Assembly: GCF_004155535.1 (NCBI RefSeq)
Contig: NZ_RYUH01000012.1
Span: 1 to 64,000 of the forward strand
Source of the DNA: Bifidobacterium pseudolongum subsp. globosum
Lineage (GTDB): Bacteria; Actinomycetota; Actinomycetes; Actinomycetales; Bifidobacteriaceae
Length of the DNA stretch: 64,000 nt
Direction of reading: 5' to 3'
The notes under the pieces are model-generated. The model saw nothing but the letters and a program-made list of their open reading frames with translations, ran no database searches and was not told the DNA's origin. Positions 25,935 to 36,115 of this stretch are shown here, in pieces. The translations under genes were made by a program, and so were the position numbers. How positions within the stretch are numbered: the stretch's first letter is position 1; each line of letters starts with the position of its first letter.

Positions 25935-26624
25935 ATGAGCAGCATCGAACACGACCCGACCGCGGCCGCGGAACGCCGCGCACCCGACCTGACGGAGCGC
26001 CAGCAGCGCATCATGGCCGCGATCCGCGCGCTGCACGCCGAACATGGCTTCGCCCCGTCATTGCGCGAGATCGGCGAGGCGTGCGGATTGAAGAGCACGT
26101 CGTCGGTGCAGCATCAGCTCAATGTGCTGGAGTCCAAGGGGTGCATCCGCAGGGACCCGAACAAGGGACGCGCCATCGAAGTGGTGGACGACTCCCCCAC
26201 CGCCGTGGACGTCAGCCCGTTCCCCGACGCCCAATCGGCGTCGTTCCTAGCGTCCACCGACGTGCCGCTTGTGGGCGCGATCGCCGCCGGCGCGCCGATC
26301 ACCGCCGAGCAGCATGTCGAAGACGTCATGCGCCTGCCCGTGCGGCTGACGGGCACCGGCAGGCTCTTCATGCTCGAAGTGCATGGCGATTCGATGATCG
26401 ACGCCGCCATCTGCAACGGCGACTTCGTGGTGGTGCGCGAGCAGCAGACCGCCGAGAACGGCGACATCGTGGCGGCGTTGCTCGACGACGAGGCCACCGT
26501 GAAGACCTTCCGCAACGAAAACGGCCATATCTGGCTCATCCCCCACAACCCCAACTATGCGCCGATTGACGGCACCCACGCCCAGATCATGGGCAAGGTC
26601 GTCACGGTGTTGCGCAAGATGTGA
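25935..26624 (+). CDS. lexA: SOS repressor LexA
   Basis: 229 residues. An N-terminal winged helix (about 18-85, with LREIGEACGLKSTSSVQHQL) binds SOS boxes. The C-terminal S24 protease domain has the self-cleavage bond Ala118-Gly119 (GAIAAGAPI), nucleophile Ser153 (HGDSMIDA) and Lys190 (EATVKTF). RecA filaments trigger cleavage and release of the SOS genes. ATG 25935 follows AAAGGA. The upstream open frame is promoter sequence. It is divergent from the LysM gene over three SOS boxes, and converges with the cation transporter (10 bases between stops). Confidence 0.97.
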   Translation: MSSIEHDPTAAAERRAPDLTERQQRIMAAIRALHAEHGFAPSLREIGEACGLKSTSSVQHQLNVLESKGCIRRDPNKGRAIEVVDDSPTAVDVSPFPDAQSASFLASTDVPLVGAIAAGAPITAEQHVEDVMRLPVRLTGTGRLFMLEVHGDSMIDAAICNGDFVVVREQQTAENGDIVAALLDDEATVKTFRNENGHIWLIPHNPNYAPIDGTHAQIMGKVVTVLRKM

Positions 26625-26634
26625 CAGGCGGCCC

Positions 26635-27567
26635 TCAGGCGTGGGTCTGCGCCGACGACGGACCCGTGTAGCCTTCCGGCTCCAATTGGAACGTCGTGTG
26701 CGGCACCGACACTGGGAAATGCTCGCACAGGCACAGCTGCAGCTGTTCGAGCACCTTGCCGGCCTCCTCCATCGTCATCCGCTTGTCCACAACCACATGC
26801 GCGGTCAGGATCGGCATGCCCGACGCCACCGTGCTCGCATGCAGGTCATGCACCGCGATCACATGGTCCACACCCTCCAGGTGCGCGCGCACCTGGTCCA
26901 GATCCAACCCGCTCGGTGTCTCCTCCAGCAGCACACGCATCGCATCGCGCACCAACACGTATGCCCGCGGAATCATCATCAACGCGATCACGCCGCCGGC
27001 CACCGCGTCGAAGCCATCCCAGCCGGTGGCCATCATCACCACGGCCGAGACGATCACCGCCACCGATCCGAGCGCGTCGTTGACCACCTCAAGGAACGCG
27101 GCGCGCATGTTCATGTTGTCACCCGACTGCGCGCGCAGCACCATAATCGACCCGATGTTGGCGGCAAGTCCCAGAACGCCGAAGAACAGCAGCAGACGCA
27201 CGTCCTTGATGCCGTCGGCCTCCTGCCCGGTGAGGCGCATGACCGCCTCCACAAGCGCATAGAGCCCCACGAACAGCAACAGCAGGCCGCCGGCCGCGGC
27301 GGTGATCACCTCAAGCCTCGCCCATCCCCAGGTGCGCGACTTCGTGGGTTTGCGCCGCATCATGAACGCGGTGACGGTGGATGCCGCGAGCACCGAGACG
27401 TCGGTGAGCATGTGCCCTGCGTCCACGAGCAACGCGAGTGACCCGGTGACCGCAGCCCCGATCACCTCGGCCACGAAAATGGTGCCGGTGAGCACCAAGG
27501 TGGTCAGCAGACGCTGATGGTGGCCGGCTGTGTGCGCGGCCGTCCCCGCCCCATGTTGATGTGCCAT
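26635..27567 (-). CDS. Cation diffusion facilitator family transporter
   Basis: 310 residues with six membrane helices and a cytoplasmic C-terminal domain (from about 205, with HDLHASTVASG) typical of CDF exporters of Zn2+, Co2+ or similar ions. The helix-2 metal site reads HMLTD (HxxxD). The helix-5 site reads EVVND (ExxxD where HxxxD is common). The short His-rich N-terminus (HQHGAGTAAHTAGHHQ) is also typical. ATG 27567 has GGAGAGG upstream. The upstream extension to 27597 is less likely. Metal specificity cannot be read from the sequence. Confidence 0.88.
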   Translation of the reverse strand: MAHQHGAGTAAHTAGHHQRLLTTLVLTGTIFVAEVIGAAVTGSLALLVDAGHMLTDVSVLAASTVTAFMMRRKPTKSRTWGWARLEVITAAAGGLLLLFVGLYALVEAVMRLTGQEADGIKDVRLLLFFGVLGLAANIGSIMVLRAQSGDNMNMRAAFLEVVNDALGSVAVIVSAVVMMATGWDGFDAVAGGVIALMMIPRAYVLVRDAMRVLLEETPSGLDLDQVRAHLEGVDHVIAVHDLHASTVASGMPILTAHVVVDKRMTMEEAGKVLEQLQLCLCEHFPVSVPHTTFQLEPEGYTGPSSAQTHA

Positions 27568-27605
27568 TGATTCGCCTCTCCCCTCATGCGGTGCCATAAC
27601 ACAAA

Positions 27606-27631
27606 GGGAGGCCGGGCTCGCCCGACCTCCC
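27606..27631 (-). terminator. Terminator of ldh
   Basis: GGGAGGCCGGG, a 4-base loop and CCCGACCTCCC form an 11-bp stem with one imperfect pair, 26 bases after the ldh stop on the minus strand. No T-run. Confidence 0.7.
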
Positions 27632-27657
27632 TGAACGCACCTGATGTCTTACGGAAA

Positions 27658-28644
<987 letters not shown>

Positions 28645-28682
28645 TTATCCGCTTGTGACGGAACCATGGTTTATTCATCTTC

Positions 28683-28710
28683 ACTGTAGCAGACCACAAT
28701 TTGTTCACAA
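28683..28710 (-). promoter_or_regulatory. Probable ldh promoter
   Basis: On the minus strand TTGTGA (28710-28705), a 16-base spacer and TACAGT (28688-28683), about 62 bases before the ldh ATG. The leader between them holds no clear structure. Confidence 0.45.
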
Positions 28711-28722
28711 TGCGATAAAGAG

Positions 28723-28767
28723 GCGGCGTGTGCCGGCCGCGGCGGTGTAGGCCACGGCCGGCGCCGC
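28723..28767 (-). terminator. GC-rich hairpin after hflX
   Basis: GCCGGCCG (28732-28739) pairs with CGGCCGGC (28755-28762). An outer GCGGC/GCCGC pair extends the stem across a 4-base bulge. It starts directly after the hflX stop (28769). Confidence 0.6.
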
Positions 28768-28768
28768 A

Positions 28769-30292
28769 TCAGTCCACAGGGTCCTCGAGCGCTTGGTCCA
28801 TGATCTGCGCGGCGAGCCGCTCGTCCACGTCCGCCTGCAGAAGGATGCCGGTGTCACGGTATTCCACCGCGTCCACATTGCCGTATTCGCGGATCTGCGA
28901 GACGAGCGAACCGGCCGTGTACGGCAGCAGCGCCTCCACATGCACGCCGGGCGCCGGCAGCATCCCCTCGATGCGCGCGCGCAGCGCGTCGACGCCTTCG
29001 CCAGTGGCCGACGAGACGAAGAACGCGCCCGGCGCGAGCTGCTTGAGGCGTTCACGCGTCACGGCGTCAATCAGGTCGACCTTGTTGAACACGGTGACGA
29101 CGGGCAGCCTGTCCACACCGTCGATTGTTTTGAGGACCTCGTTCACCGCGTCGATCTGCCCGAACGGATCGGGGTGCGAGGCGTCCACGACGTGCACCAT
29201 CACGTCCGATTCGCCGATCTCCTCGAGCGTCGACTTGAACGCCTCGACGAGCTGTGTGGGCAGTCGGCGCACAAATCCGACCGTGTCCACATAGGCGTAG
29301 AACCGTCCGTCCTTCGCGCGCGCACGGCGCACGGCGGTGTCGAGCGTGGCGAACAACGCGTTCTCCACGAGCTCGTCCGAACCGGTGAGCCGGTTCGTCA
29401 GCGACGATTTGCCCGCGTTCGTGTACCCGACGACCGAGATCGTGGGCAGCGCGTACCGCTTGCGTGAGCCGCGCTTGACCTCGCGCGCCGGCGCCATCTG
29501 CGCGATCTGCCGGCGCAGACGTGCGATGCGCGTGCGGATAACGCGCCGGTCCATCTCGATCTTCGTCTCGCCCGGGCCGCGCGAGCCGATGCCGCCGTCG
29601 GCGCCGGCGGCACGGCCGCCCGCCTGACGGGACAGCGCCGCGCCCCAACCGCGCAGGCGCGGCAGCATGTACTGCAACTGCGCGAGTTCGACCTGCGCCT
29701 TGCCTTCGCGCGACGTGGCGTGCTGCGCGAAGATGTCGAGGATCACCGCAGTGCGGTCCACGACCTTCACTTTCGTGGCGTCTTCGAGCGCGCGGCGCTG
29801 GCTTGGCGGCAGGTCGTCGTCCACGATGATCGTGTCGGCGTCGTTCGCCGCCACGATCTGCGCGATCTCCTGCGCCTTGCCCGATCCCACGTACGTGGAG
29901 GAATCAGGGCGGTAGCGGTGCTGCAGCACGGCGTCGCACACCTGCGCGCCCGCCGTCCCGGCGAGCGCGGCGAGCTCGCGCAGGGATTCCTCGGCCTCGC
30001 GCTGCGAACCGTTGCGTGACGACCAGACCCCCACGAGCACCACGCGCTCAAGGCGCACCTTGCGGTATTCGACTTCGGTGACATCCTCGAGTTCGCCCAG
30101 GCCCACCACATGCTTGAGCTGGTTGCGTGATTCGCGCTCACGCCAGATCTCGTCGCCCGGCTGCGCGCCCATGCCGTCGTCGTCGAGCAGCACGTCGGAT
30201 TGGTCGGCGAGCAGACCATGCGCGCCCGGCGCACCTTGGTCCGTCAATTCCTGGTCACCCTGCCATGATTGGGTCGATTCGGTCAAAGGCAC
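28769..30292 (-). CDS. hflX: Ribosome-associated GTPase HflX
   Basis: 507 residues. HflX splits stalled or stressed 70S ribosomes. The N-terminal HflX domain contains RYRPDSSTYVGSGKAQEI and DDDLPPSQRRALED, followed by the Gly-rich linker GIGSRGPGETKIEMDRR. The G domain has VGYTNAGKSSLTNRL (G1), DTVGFVRRLP (G3) and FNKVDL (G4). The N-terminus (1-60) is acidic and not conserved in the family. It is divergent from the methyltransferase gene at 30383. Confidence 0.93.
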   Translation of the reverse strand: MPLTESTQSWQGDQELTDQGAPGAHGLLADQSDVLLDDDGMGAQPGDEIWRERESRNQLKHVVGLGELEDVTEVEYRKVRLERVVLVGVWSSRNGSQREAEESLRELAALAGTAGAQVCDAVLQHRYRPDSSTYVGSGKAQEIAQIVAANDADTIIVDDDLPPSQRRALEDATKVKVVDRTAVILDIFAQHATSREGKAQVELAQLQYMLPRLRGWGAALSRQAGGRAAGADGGIGSRGPGETKIEMDRRVIRTRIARLRRQIAQMAPAREVKRGSRKRYALPTISVVGYTNAGKSSLTNRLTGSDELVENALFATLDTAVRRARAKDGRFYAYVDTVGFVRRLPTQLVEAFKSTLEEIGESDVMVHVVDASHPDPFGQIDAVNEVLKTIDGVDRLPVVTVFNKVDLIDAVTRERLKQLAPGAFFVSSATGEGVDALRARIEGMLPAPGVHVEALLPYTAGSLVSQIREYGNVDAVEYRDTGILLQADVDERLAAQIMDQALEDPVD

Positions 30293-30382
30293 CTCACATT
30301 GTTCGTGAAAACTTACGTCTGCCTTACTATCATCGAAAAGCAGCAGACACGCAAGTATACATCAGGAACGAAACGAGGCGCC

Positions 30383-31015
30383 ATGAACACACAGGACCCA
30401 CACAAGCAGGCGGAACAGTATTTCACCGCGTCGCCCTCGTCGGCGGATGTGCGGCATGAGATGCATGTGACACTGCGCGGCCACGAGGCCGATGTGGAGA
30501 CGTCGAACGGCGTCTTCTCGGGCGGCCGCGTGGACCTCGGTACATCGGTGCTGCTGCGCCATGCGCCGATGCCGCCCGCGCACGGCGACTTCCTCGACAT
30601 CGGCTGCGGCTGGGGCGCGATCAGTCTCGCGCTCGCGCTCGAATCCCCCGCAGCCAGCGTCTACGCAATCGACGTCAACGAGCGCGCGATCGAACTGACC
30701 GAGCACAACGCCGAACTCAACGGCTGCACCAACATCCACGCCGGCGAGGCCGCTGATGTGCCCGAGGGGCTCGAGTTCGAGCTCATCTGGTCGAACCCGC
30801 CGATCCGCATCGGCAAACAGGAGCTGCACACACTGCTCATGACGTGGCTGCCGAGGCTTGCGCCCGACGGATACGCGTATCTTGTGGTCCAGAAGAACCT
30901 CGGCTCCGATTCGCTGATGCGCTGGTTGGCGCAGGCCCTTGACAGCACCTTCACCGTGGCCAAGTATGCGAGTTCGAAGGGCTACCGCGTCATCGAAGTC
31001 CACCGCCTGCCCTGA
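30383..31015 (+). CDS. 16S rRNA guanine-N2 methyltransferase, RsmC/YbxB type
   Basis: 210 residues, class I SAM-dependent methyltransferase with FLDIGCGWGAISLALA (SAM loop), YAIDVNERAIELTEHNA and the catalytic SNPPIRIGK, the NPP motif of m2G and N6-adenine enzymes. The short form without the extra N-terminal domain of E. coli RsmC matches Gram-positive YbxB-like proteins, thought to modify 16S rRNA. ATG 30383 follows GAGGCGCC. The earlier open frame runs through the hflX promoter region. It lies 72 bases before hrpA. Confidence 0.82.
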   Translation: MNTQDPHKQAEQYFTASPSSADVRHEMHVTLRGHEADVETSNGVFSGGRVDLGTSVLLRHAPMPPAHGDFLDIGCGWGAISLALALESPAASVYAIDVNERAIELTEHNAELNGCTNIHAGEAADVPEGLEFELIWSNPPIRIGKQELHTLLMTWLPRLAPDGYAYLVVQKNLGSDSLMRWLAQALDSTFTVAKYASSKGYRVIEVHRLP

Positions 31016-31087
31016 GCCCGCACCGATCCGACGTATTGCAGCCATGGCTTCCCATGGCATCCCATTGAAAGAGTGACCCTTTCCCCT

Positions 31088-34000
31088 ATGAAATTCGAAT
31101 ATCCAGAAGAACTTCCGGTCAGCGGCGCGCGCCAGGCGATCCGCGAGGCGGTGCAATCGTCACAGGTCGTCATCGTCTCCGGCCAGACCGGTTCCGGCAA
31201 GACAACGCAGCTGCCGAAGATCCTGCTCGAACTCGGCCGCGGCACGCACGGCCACCAGATCGTGCACACGCAGCCGCGCAGGCTCGCCGCGCGCACTGTG
31301 GCAGAACGCATCGCGAGTGAGCTCGGCGTGCATTTGGGCGACGAAGTGGGCTATCAGGTGCGCTTCACCGACGAAAGCTCGCCGAAGACACGGCTGCGCG
31401 TGGTGACCGACGGCATCCTGCTCGCGCAGATCCAACGTGACCCGAACCTGAGCCGCTATGACACGATTGTGATCGACGAGGCGCACGAGCGCACGCTCAA
31501 CATCGACTTCCTGCTCGGCTACCTCACCGCGCTGCTGCCGAAACGGCCCGACCTCAAGCTCATCGTCACCTCGGCCACAATCGACTCGGTCAAGTTCCAA
31601 AAGCACTTCGAGGACGCGCTGCACAAGCCCGTGCCGGTCATCGAGGTCTCCGGGCGCACCTACCCCGTCACCATATGCTATGAGCCGCTCGGCGGACCGC
31701 CCGCGCTGACGGCCCATGTGCCGGGGTTCGCCGACGGCGCGTCCGGCAATGACGCGGGCAGTCCGGACACCGAGGCGATGGACATGACCACGGCCGTGGC
31801 GCGCGCGTGCGTCGAACTCGTGACGGTCTCGGCGCGCGACCAGGGCCCGCGCGACATCCTCGTCTTCGCGTCCGGCGAGCGCGACATCCGCGATTTCGAA
31901 CAGTCGATCCGCCATGCCTTCGGCCCGCGGTGCGCGGACATGCGCAGGCCGGACGCGATTGAGATCATGCCGCTGTTCGCGCGCCTGAGCGCGAAGGACC
32001 AGCACCGCGTGTTCGAACCGCACCGGCACCAGCGCATCGTCATCGCCACCAACGTGGCGGAGACGTCGCTCACCGTGCCGGGCATCCGGTATGTGGTGGA
32101 CCCGGGCACGGCGCGCATCTCGCGGTATTCGAAGACGGCCAAGGTGCAGCGCCTGCCGATCGAGCCGATCTCGCAGGCGAGCGCGGACCAGCGCGCGGGC
32201 CGCTGCGGCCGTATCGCCGACGGCATCGCGATCCGCCTGTACTCCGCCGAGGATTACGAAAGCCGCCCGAGGTTCACCGAACCGGAGATCCTGCGCACGT
32301 CGCTCGGCGCGGTGGTGCTCCACATGCTGTCGGTCGGTGTGGCGAAGACCGCCGAGGACATCACCGACTTCGGGTTCATCGACCCGCCCGACATGAAGGC
32401 GGTCTCCGACGGCTTCAACGAGCTCACCGAACTGCGCGCGATCTCGCGCAAGCGCGGGCAGATCCACCTCACGCACATCGGCCGGCAGCTCGCGCGCATC
32501 CCGATCGACGTGCGCCTGGGCCGCATGCTCATCGAGGCGGCGCATGCCACGACCCCGAACACGCTCGCCGCGCTGATTGTGATCGTGGCGTTCCTGAGCC
32601 TGCAGGATCCGCGCGAACGCCCCGAAGACAAGCGCGACGAGGCGGACCGTCTGCACAACCGCTACGCGGACGCCACAAGCGACTTCCTGACCGCGCTCAA
32701 CCTGTGGGACCGCGCGTACGGCGCCGACGGCGAACTGAGCAACAATGCGCTGCGCCGTCTGTGCAAAACCGAATACCTGCACTTCCTGCGCATGCGCCAG
32801 TGGAAGGACTTGGTCTCGCAACTGCGATCGCTCTGCCGCGAGCTCAAGTTCACTGTGGGCGAGCCGATTCCCATCAGCCGCCCGAGCGAACAGATACGCG
32901 CGCTGCCGACCAACCAGCAGGCCGCACACTCGCTGTGCTGTTCGTGGGACGCGCAGGGCATCCACACGTCGATGCTCGCCGGCCTGCTGTCGATGCTCGG
33001 CATGCAGGTGGTGCGCGAACCGAAGGCCTCGGATTATGCGAATCTCAAGGGGGCCGCCCGCGCCCGCGCGCTCAAACGCGCCCAGAAGATGGCGAAGAAC
33101 GACTATCAGGGCGCACGCGGCACGCATTTCGCGATTTTCCCCGCTTCCGCGACCTCGACCGCGACACCGCCGTGGATCATGACGACCGAACTCGTGGAGA
33201 CGAGCCGCCTGTGGGCGCGGTACTGCGCGCAGATCGACCCGGCGTGGGCCGAACCGCTCGCCAAGGACCTCACGCGCACCACGTACGCGAACCCGCACTG
33301 GTCCGCTTCACGCGGCAGCGCGGTCGCCGAAGCCACCGTGCTGCTGTATGGACTGCCGATCGTGCGCGGCAAGCATGTGCAATGGGGACGCATCAATCCG
33401 CTCGAAGCCCGTGATTTCCTGCTGCGGCAGGGCCTTGTGGAAGGCGACATCCAACAGCGCTTCCCATACGACGACTTCATCGCGCGCAACCGCGCAATCG
33501 TCGAAGACGCGCAGGACGACGCGAGCCGCACCCGCCAGATCGCCCAGACGGTGAGCGACGAGGACCTCTACGACTTCTATGAGCGGGTCGTGCCACAAGA
33601 CGTGACGAATGTGGCCGAACTGGCGCGCTGGTGGAAGACCGAGCACACCACCAACCCCACGCTGCTCGATTTCGACCCCGAGGAGGTGGACCGCCTCAAC
33701 GGCGTCGAGTCGGTGAGCCTGGACGACTTCCCCGACCATTGGACCACCGTCGGATCGGACGGGACCGCGCTGTCGCTGCGCTTGAGCTACATCTACGACA
33801 CGGCCGACCCGGAGGACGGCGTGAGTGTGCACATCCCGATGACCGCGCTCTCGCGCGTCAGCGCCGCGCAGTTCAGCTGGAATGTGCCCGGATTGCGCAA
33901 TGAGCTCATCGTGGCGATGATCAAGGCGCTGCCGAAGCAGCTACGCGTGCAGTTCGTGCCGGCGCCCGACACCGCCGCCAAGATCGAGGCTTGGATCGAC

Positions 34001-35137
34001 GCGCACTACCCCGCCGACCCGGGCTCGGGCACGCGCGACCATCCGGCCCAAACGCCGGACGGCGATCCATGGCCCGATTTCGCGCATGTGTTCACGCAGG
34101 CCGCGATCAGTGTCGTCGGCGCGCAGATCCACCCCGAAGTGCTCGACGGCCTGATGCCCAAGCTGCCGCCGTACCTGCGCATGACCTTCGTGATCGAACA
34201 GCCCGCGCCGCGCCCCAAACGCGCGCATGGCAGGAAGCCTGCGCCGAATGCGGCCAAACGCGTGGCGAGCGGCAAATCACTCGAAGACCTGCAGCGCCGG
34301 TTCGCCAGCCAAGCACAGGCCTCGGCCCGCACCGTGGTGCGCAAACAGGCCGAGCGCGCCGCAGACGAAGGCAAGGCGGTCACCCAGGCGAACCTGTTGC
34401 ACAAGGCCGGCGCCACCACGCAATCGCGCGCCGACATGCTGTGGCATGCGGCGCTCGACCGGCTCAAACTGCCCACCGAGCGCATCTCGTCGCGCTGGCT
34501 TGGCGCCGAGACGTTGCGTCTGGCCGCCGCGCCGTACCAATCCACCGCCGCCCTCGTCGACGACCTGCAGCTCGCCGCCGTCAAACGGCTGCTGCCCGAC
34601 ATCGACAAGGTCGGCTCCGACGACGCGCTCGACCAGGCCGTGGCCGGCGTGGGGCAGGTGTATGAGGACACCGTCTACGCCGTGGCCAAAGACGTGGTGG
34701 AGGTCCTCGCGCAATACGCGCAAGTGGAGAAGGCGGTGGGCGGCGTGGCCGACCTGCCGATGCTTTCGGTGCTGCAGTCAGTGCGCGAACACGCCGCCAC
34801 ACTCGTGAACCCCGGGTTCATCGGGCGCACGCCCCCACTCGCCCTGCCGCGCATCCCCGTGTACCTGCGCGCCGACCTGATGCGCCTTGCCAAGGCGAAG
34901 ACCGACAAGAACCGCGACGTGCGCTGGGCCTGGCAGGCCGACGAAGCGAAACAGCTCGTGGATGCCGCGCTCACGCGCGCCAAGGCACTGCCGGTCGGCG
35001 CCGCACGCGACGAGGCGATGGCCAAGGCCAGCCGCGCACGCTGGATGCTTGAGGAGTTCTATGTTTCGCTGTGGGCGCAGGAACTCGGCACCAACCAACC
35101 GGTCAGCGTGCAGCGCATCACCAAGGCGCTGCGCTGA
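31088..35137 (+). CDS. hrpA: ATP-dependent RNA helicase HrpA (DEAH family)
   Basis: 1349 residues. Walker A SGQTGSGKTTQLP (31-43), DEAH box (VIDEAHERTLNIDF), SAT motif (VTSATIDS) and motif VI (QRAGRCGR) are followed by the helicase-associated domain, an OB fold and a long C-terminal DUF3418 region. This is the full HrpA layout. DEAH helicases of this type act on mRNA or ribosomes. I take ATG 31088. A GTG at 31073 is also in frame, with GAAAGAG just before it. The C-terminus from about 1050 is Lys/Arg-rich and lower in similarity to the core. Confidence 0.93.
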   Translation: MKFEYPEELPVSGARQAIREAVQSSQVVIVSGQTGSGKTTQLPKILLELGRGTHGHQIVHTQPRRLAARTVAERIASELGVHLGDEVGYQVRFTDESSPKTRLRVVTDGILLAQIQRDPNLSRYDTIVIDEAHERTLNIDFLLGYLTALLPKRPDLKLIVTSATIDSVKFQKHFEDALHKPVPVIEVSGRTYPVTICYEPLGGPPALTAHVPGFADGASGNDAGSPDTEAMDMTTAVARACVELVTVSARDQGPRDILVFASGERDIRDFEQSIRHAFGPRCADMRRPDAIEIMPLFARLSAKDQHRVFEPHRHQRIVIATNVAETSLTVPGIRYVVDPGTARISRYSKTAKVQRLPIEPISQASADQRAGRCGRIADGIAIRLYSAEDYESRPRFTEPEILRTSLGAVVLHMLSVGVAKTAEDITDFGFIDPPDMKAVSDGFNELTELRAISRKRGQIHLTHIGRQLARIPIDVRLGRMLIEAAHATTPNTLAALIVIVAFLSLQDPRERPEDKRDEADRLHNRYADATSDFLTALNLWDRAYGADGELSNNALRRLCKTEYLHFLRMRQWKDLVSQLRSLCRELKFTVGEPIPISRPSEQIRALPTNQQAAHSLCCSWDAQGIHTSMLAGLLSMLGMQVVREPKASDYANLKGAARARALKRAQKMAKNDYQGARGTHFAIFPASATSTATPPWIMTTELVETSRLWARYCAQIDPAWAEPLAKDLTRTTYANPHWSASRGSAVAEATVLLYGLPIVRGKHVQWGRINPLEARDFLLRQGLVEGDIQQRFPYDDFIARNRAIVEDAQDDASRTRQIAQTVSDEDLYDFYERVVPQDVTNVAELARWWKTEHTTNPTLLDFDPEEVDRLNGVESVSLDDFPDHWTTVGSDGTALSLRLSYIYDTADPEDGVSVHIPMTALSRVSAAQFSWNVPGLRNELIVAMIKALPKQLRVQFVPAPDTAAKIEAWIDAHYPADPGSGTRDHPAQTPDGDPWPDFAHVFTQAAISVVGAQIHPEVLDGLMPKLPPYLRMTFVIEQPAPRPKRAHGRKPAPNAAKRVASGKSLEDLQRRFASQAQASARTVVRKQAERAADEGKAVTQANLLHKAGATTQSRADMLWHAALDRLKLPTERISSRWLGAETLRLAAAPYQSTAALVDDLQLAAVKRLLPDIDKVGSDDALDQAVAGVGQVYEDTVYAVAKDVVEVLAQYAQVEKAVGGVADLPMLSVLQSVREHAATLVNPGFIGRTPPLALPRIPVYLRADLMRLAKAKTDKNRDVRWAWQADEAKQLVDAALTRAKALPVGAARDEAMAKASRARWMLEEFYVSLWAQELGTNQPVSVQRITKALR

Positions 35138-35173
35138 GCACGCGCAATCCACCAGGTTTCCAAGGACGACCCA

Positions 35174-36112
35174 ATGGCTTCGAACAACACCCCATCCAAA
35201 CGTACGCAGTCGCGCCACATCCCCTTCCAGCGCATACGGGCCGCGGCCAGAACCGTGGCCCATGCGTGGAAGCACGGCAACGTGCGGCAGCGCACGGCGT
35301 TGGCCACCATCGGGCTGCTCGCCTCGATCGTGGCGCTCGCGCTCGTCATCAGCCTTGTGCGCTTCGTCTCGTGGCGCGCCGAGGTGCATCAGGCGCGCGC
35401 CGAACAGCAGCAGTTGGTAAAGCAGTTCGATTTCAACCCCGGCAACATCATCTCGAACACGCAGTTCTTCAACGGCTCCGCGATGAACCAGAAGGAGATC
35501 CAGGCGTTCCTCGACGAGAAGGGCGCCGAGTGCACCGAGCGTGGCTGCCTGCGCAACGCGGCGTTCCGCACCGAGCCGCGTGCGGCGAGTGACTACTGCA
35601 CGGAATACAAGGGTTCGTCCAAACAGAAGGCGTCGGCGATCATCGCCGATGCCGCCAAAGCCTGCAACGTCTCGCCGAAAGTGCTGTTGACGATGCTGCA
35701 GAAAGAGCAACAGCTCGTGACCGCCACCAAGACGCCGAGCGAGTTCCGGTTCAAGGCCGCCATGGGGTTGAGCTGCCCGGACGACGACAGCTGCGACCCC
35801 CAGTACGCCGGGTTCTTCCGACAGGTGTTCGGGTCGGCGGAACGCTACCAGTACTACGTGCGGCACGAGGACCAATACGGGTTCCACGCGGGCGCGCTCA
35901 ACTATGTGCCGTTCAATCCGGACGCCGCATGCGGCGGCTCGGAGGTCTACATCGAGAACACGGCCACCGCGTTGCTGTACATCTACACGCCGTACCAGCC
36001 CAACCTCGCCGCGCTCGAAGCGGGCGCGGGCGAGGGCGATGCGTGTTCGACCTATGGCAACCGCAATTTCTCGATCATCTATTCGGGCTGGTTCGGCGAC
36101 CCGCGCGTCTAG
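35174..36112 (+). CDS. Membrane-anchored secreted protein, possibly lysozyme-like
   Basis: 312 residues. A basic cytoplasmic N-terminus (1-40), one membrane helix (about 43-66), a short helical linker, then an extracellular domain. That domain begins FNPGNIISNTQFFNGSAM, has six or more cysteines, a segment CNVSPKVLLTMLQKEQQLV and the end ALLYIYTPYQPN with YGNRNFSIIYSGWFGDP. I recognise this arrangement from many secreted actinobacterial proteins of unknown role. The LLTMLQKEQ helix resembles lytic transglycosylases, where the Glu is catalytic, but this is only a resemblance. It follows hrpA by 36 bases and ends three bases from the convergent glnA stop. Confidence 0.7.
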   Translation: MASNNTPSKRTQSRHIPFQRIRAAARTVAHAWKHGNVRQRTALATIGLLASIVALALVISLVRFVSWRAEVHQARAEQQQLVKQFDFNPGNIISNTQFFNGSAMNQKEIQAFLDEKGAECTERGCLRNAAFRTEPRAASDYCTEYKGSSKQKASAIIADAAKACNVSPKVLLTMLQKEQQLVTATKTPSEFRFKAAMGLSCPDDDSCDPQYAGFFRQVFGSAERYQYYVRHEDQYGFHAGALNYVPFNPDAACGGSEVYIENTATALLYIYTPYQPNLAALEAGAGEGDACSTYGNRNFSIIYSGWFGDPRV

Positions 36113-36115
36113 CGC

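Noticed and set aside
26635-27567. New metal specificity of the cation transporter from ExxxD in helix 5
   Set aside because: ExxxD at this place occurs in other CDF proteins as far as I recall, so it is not strong evidence.
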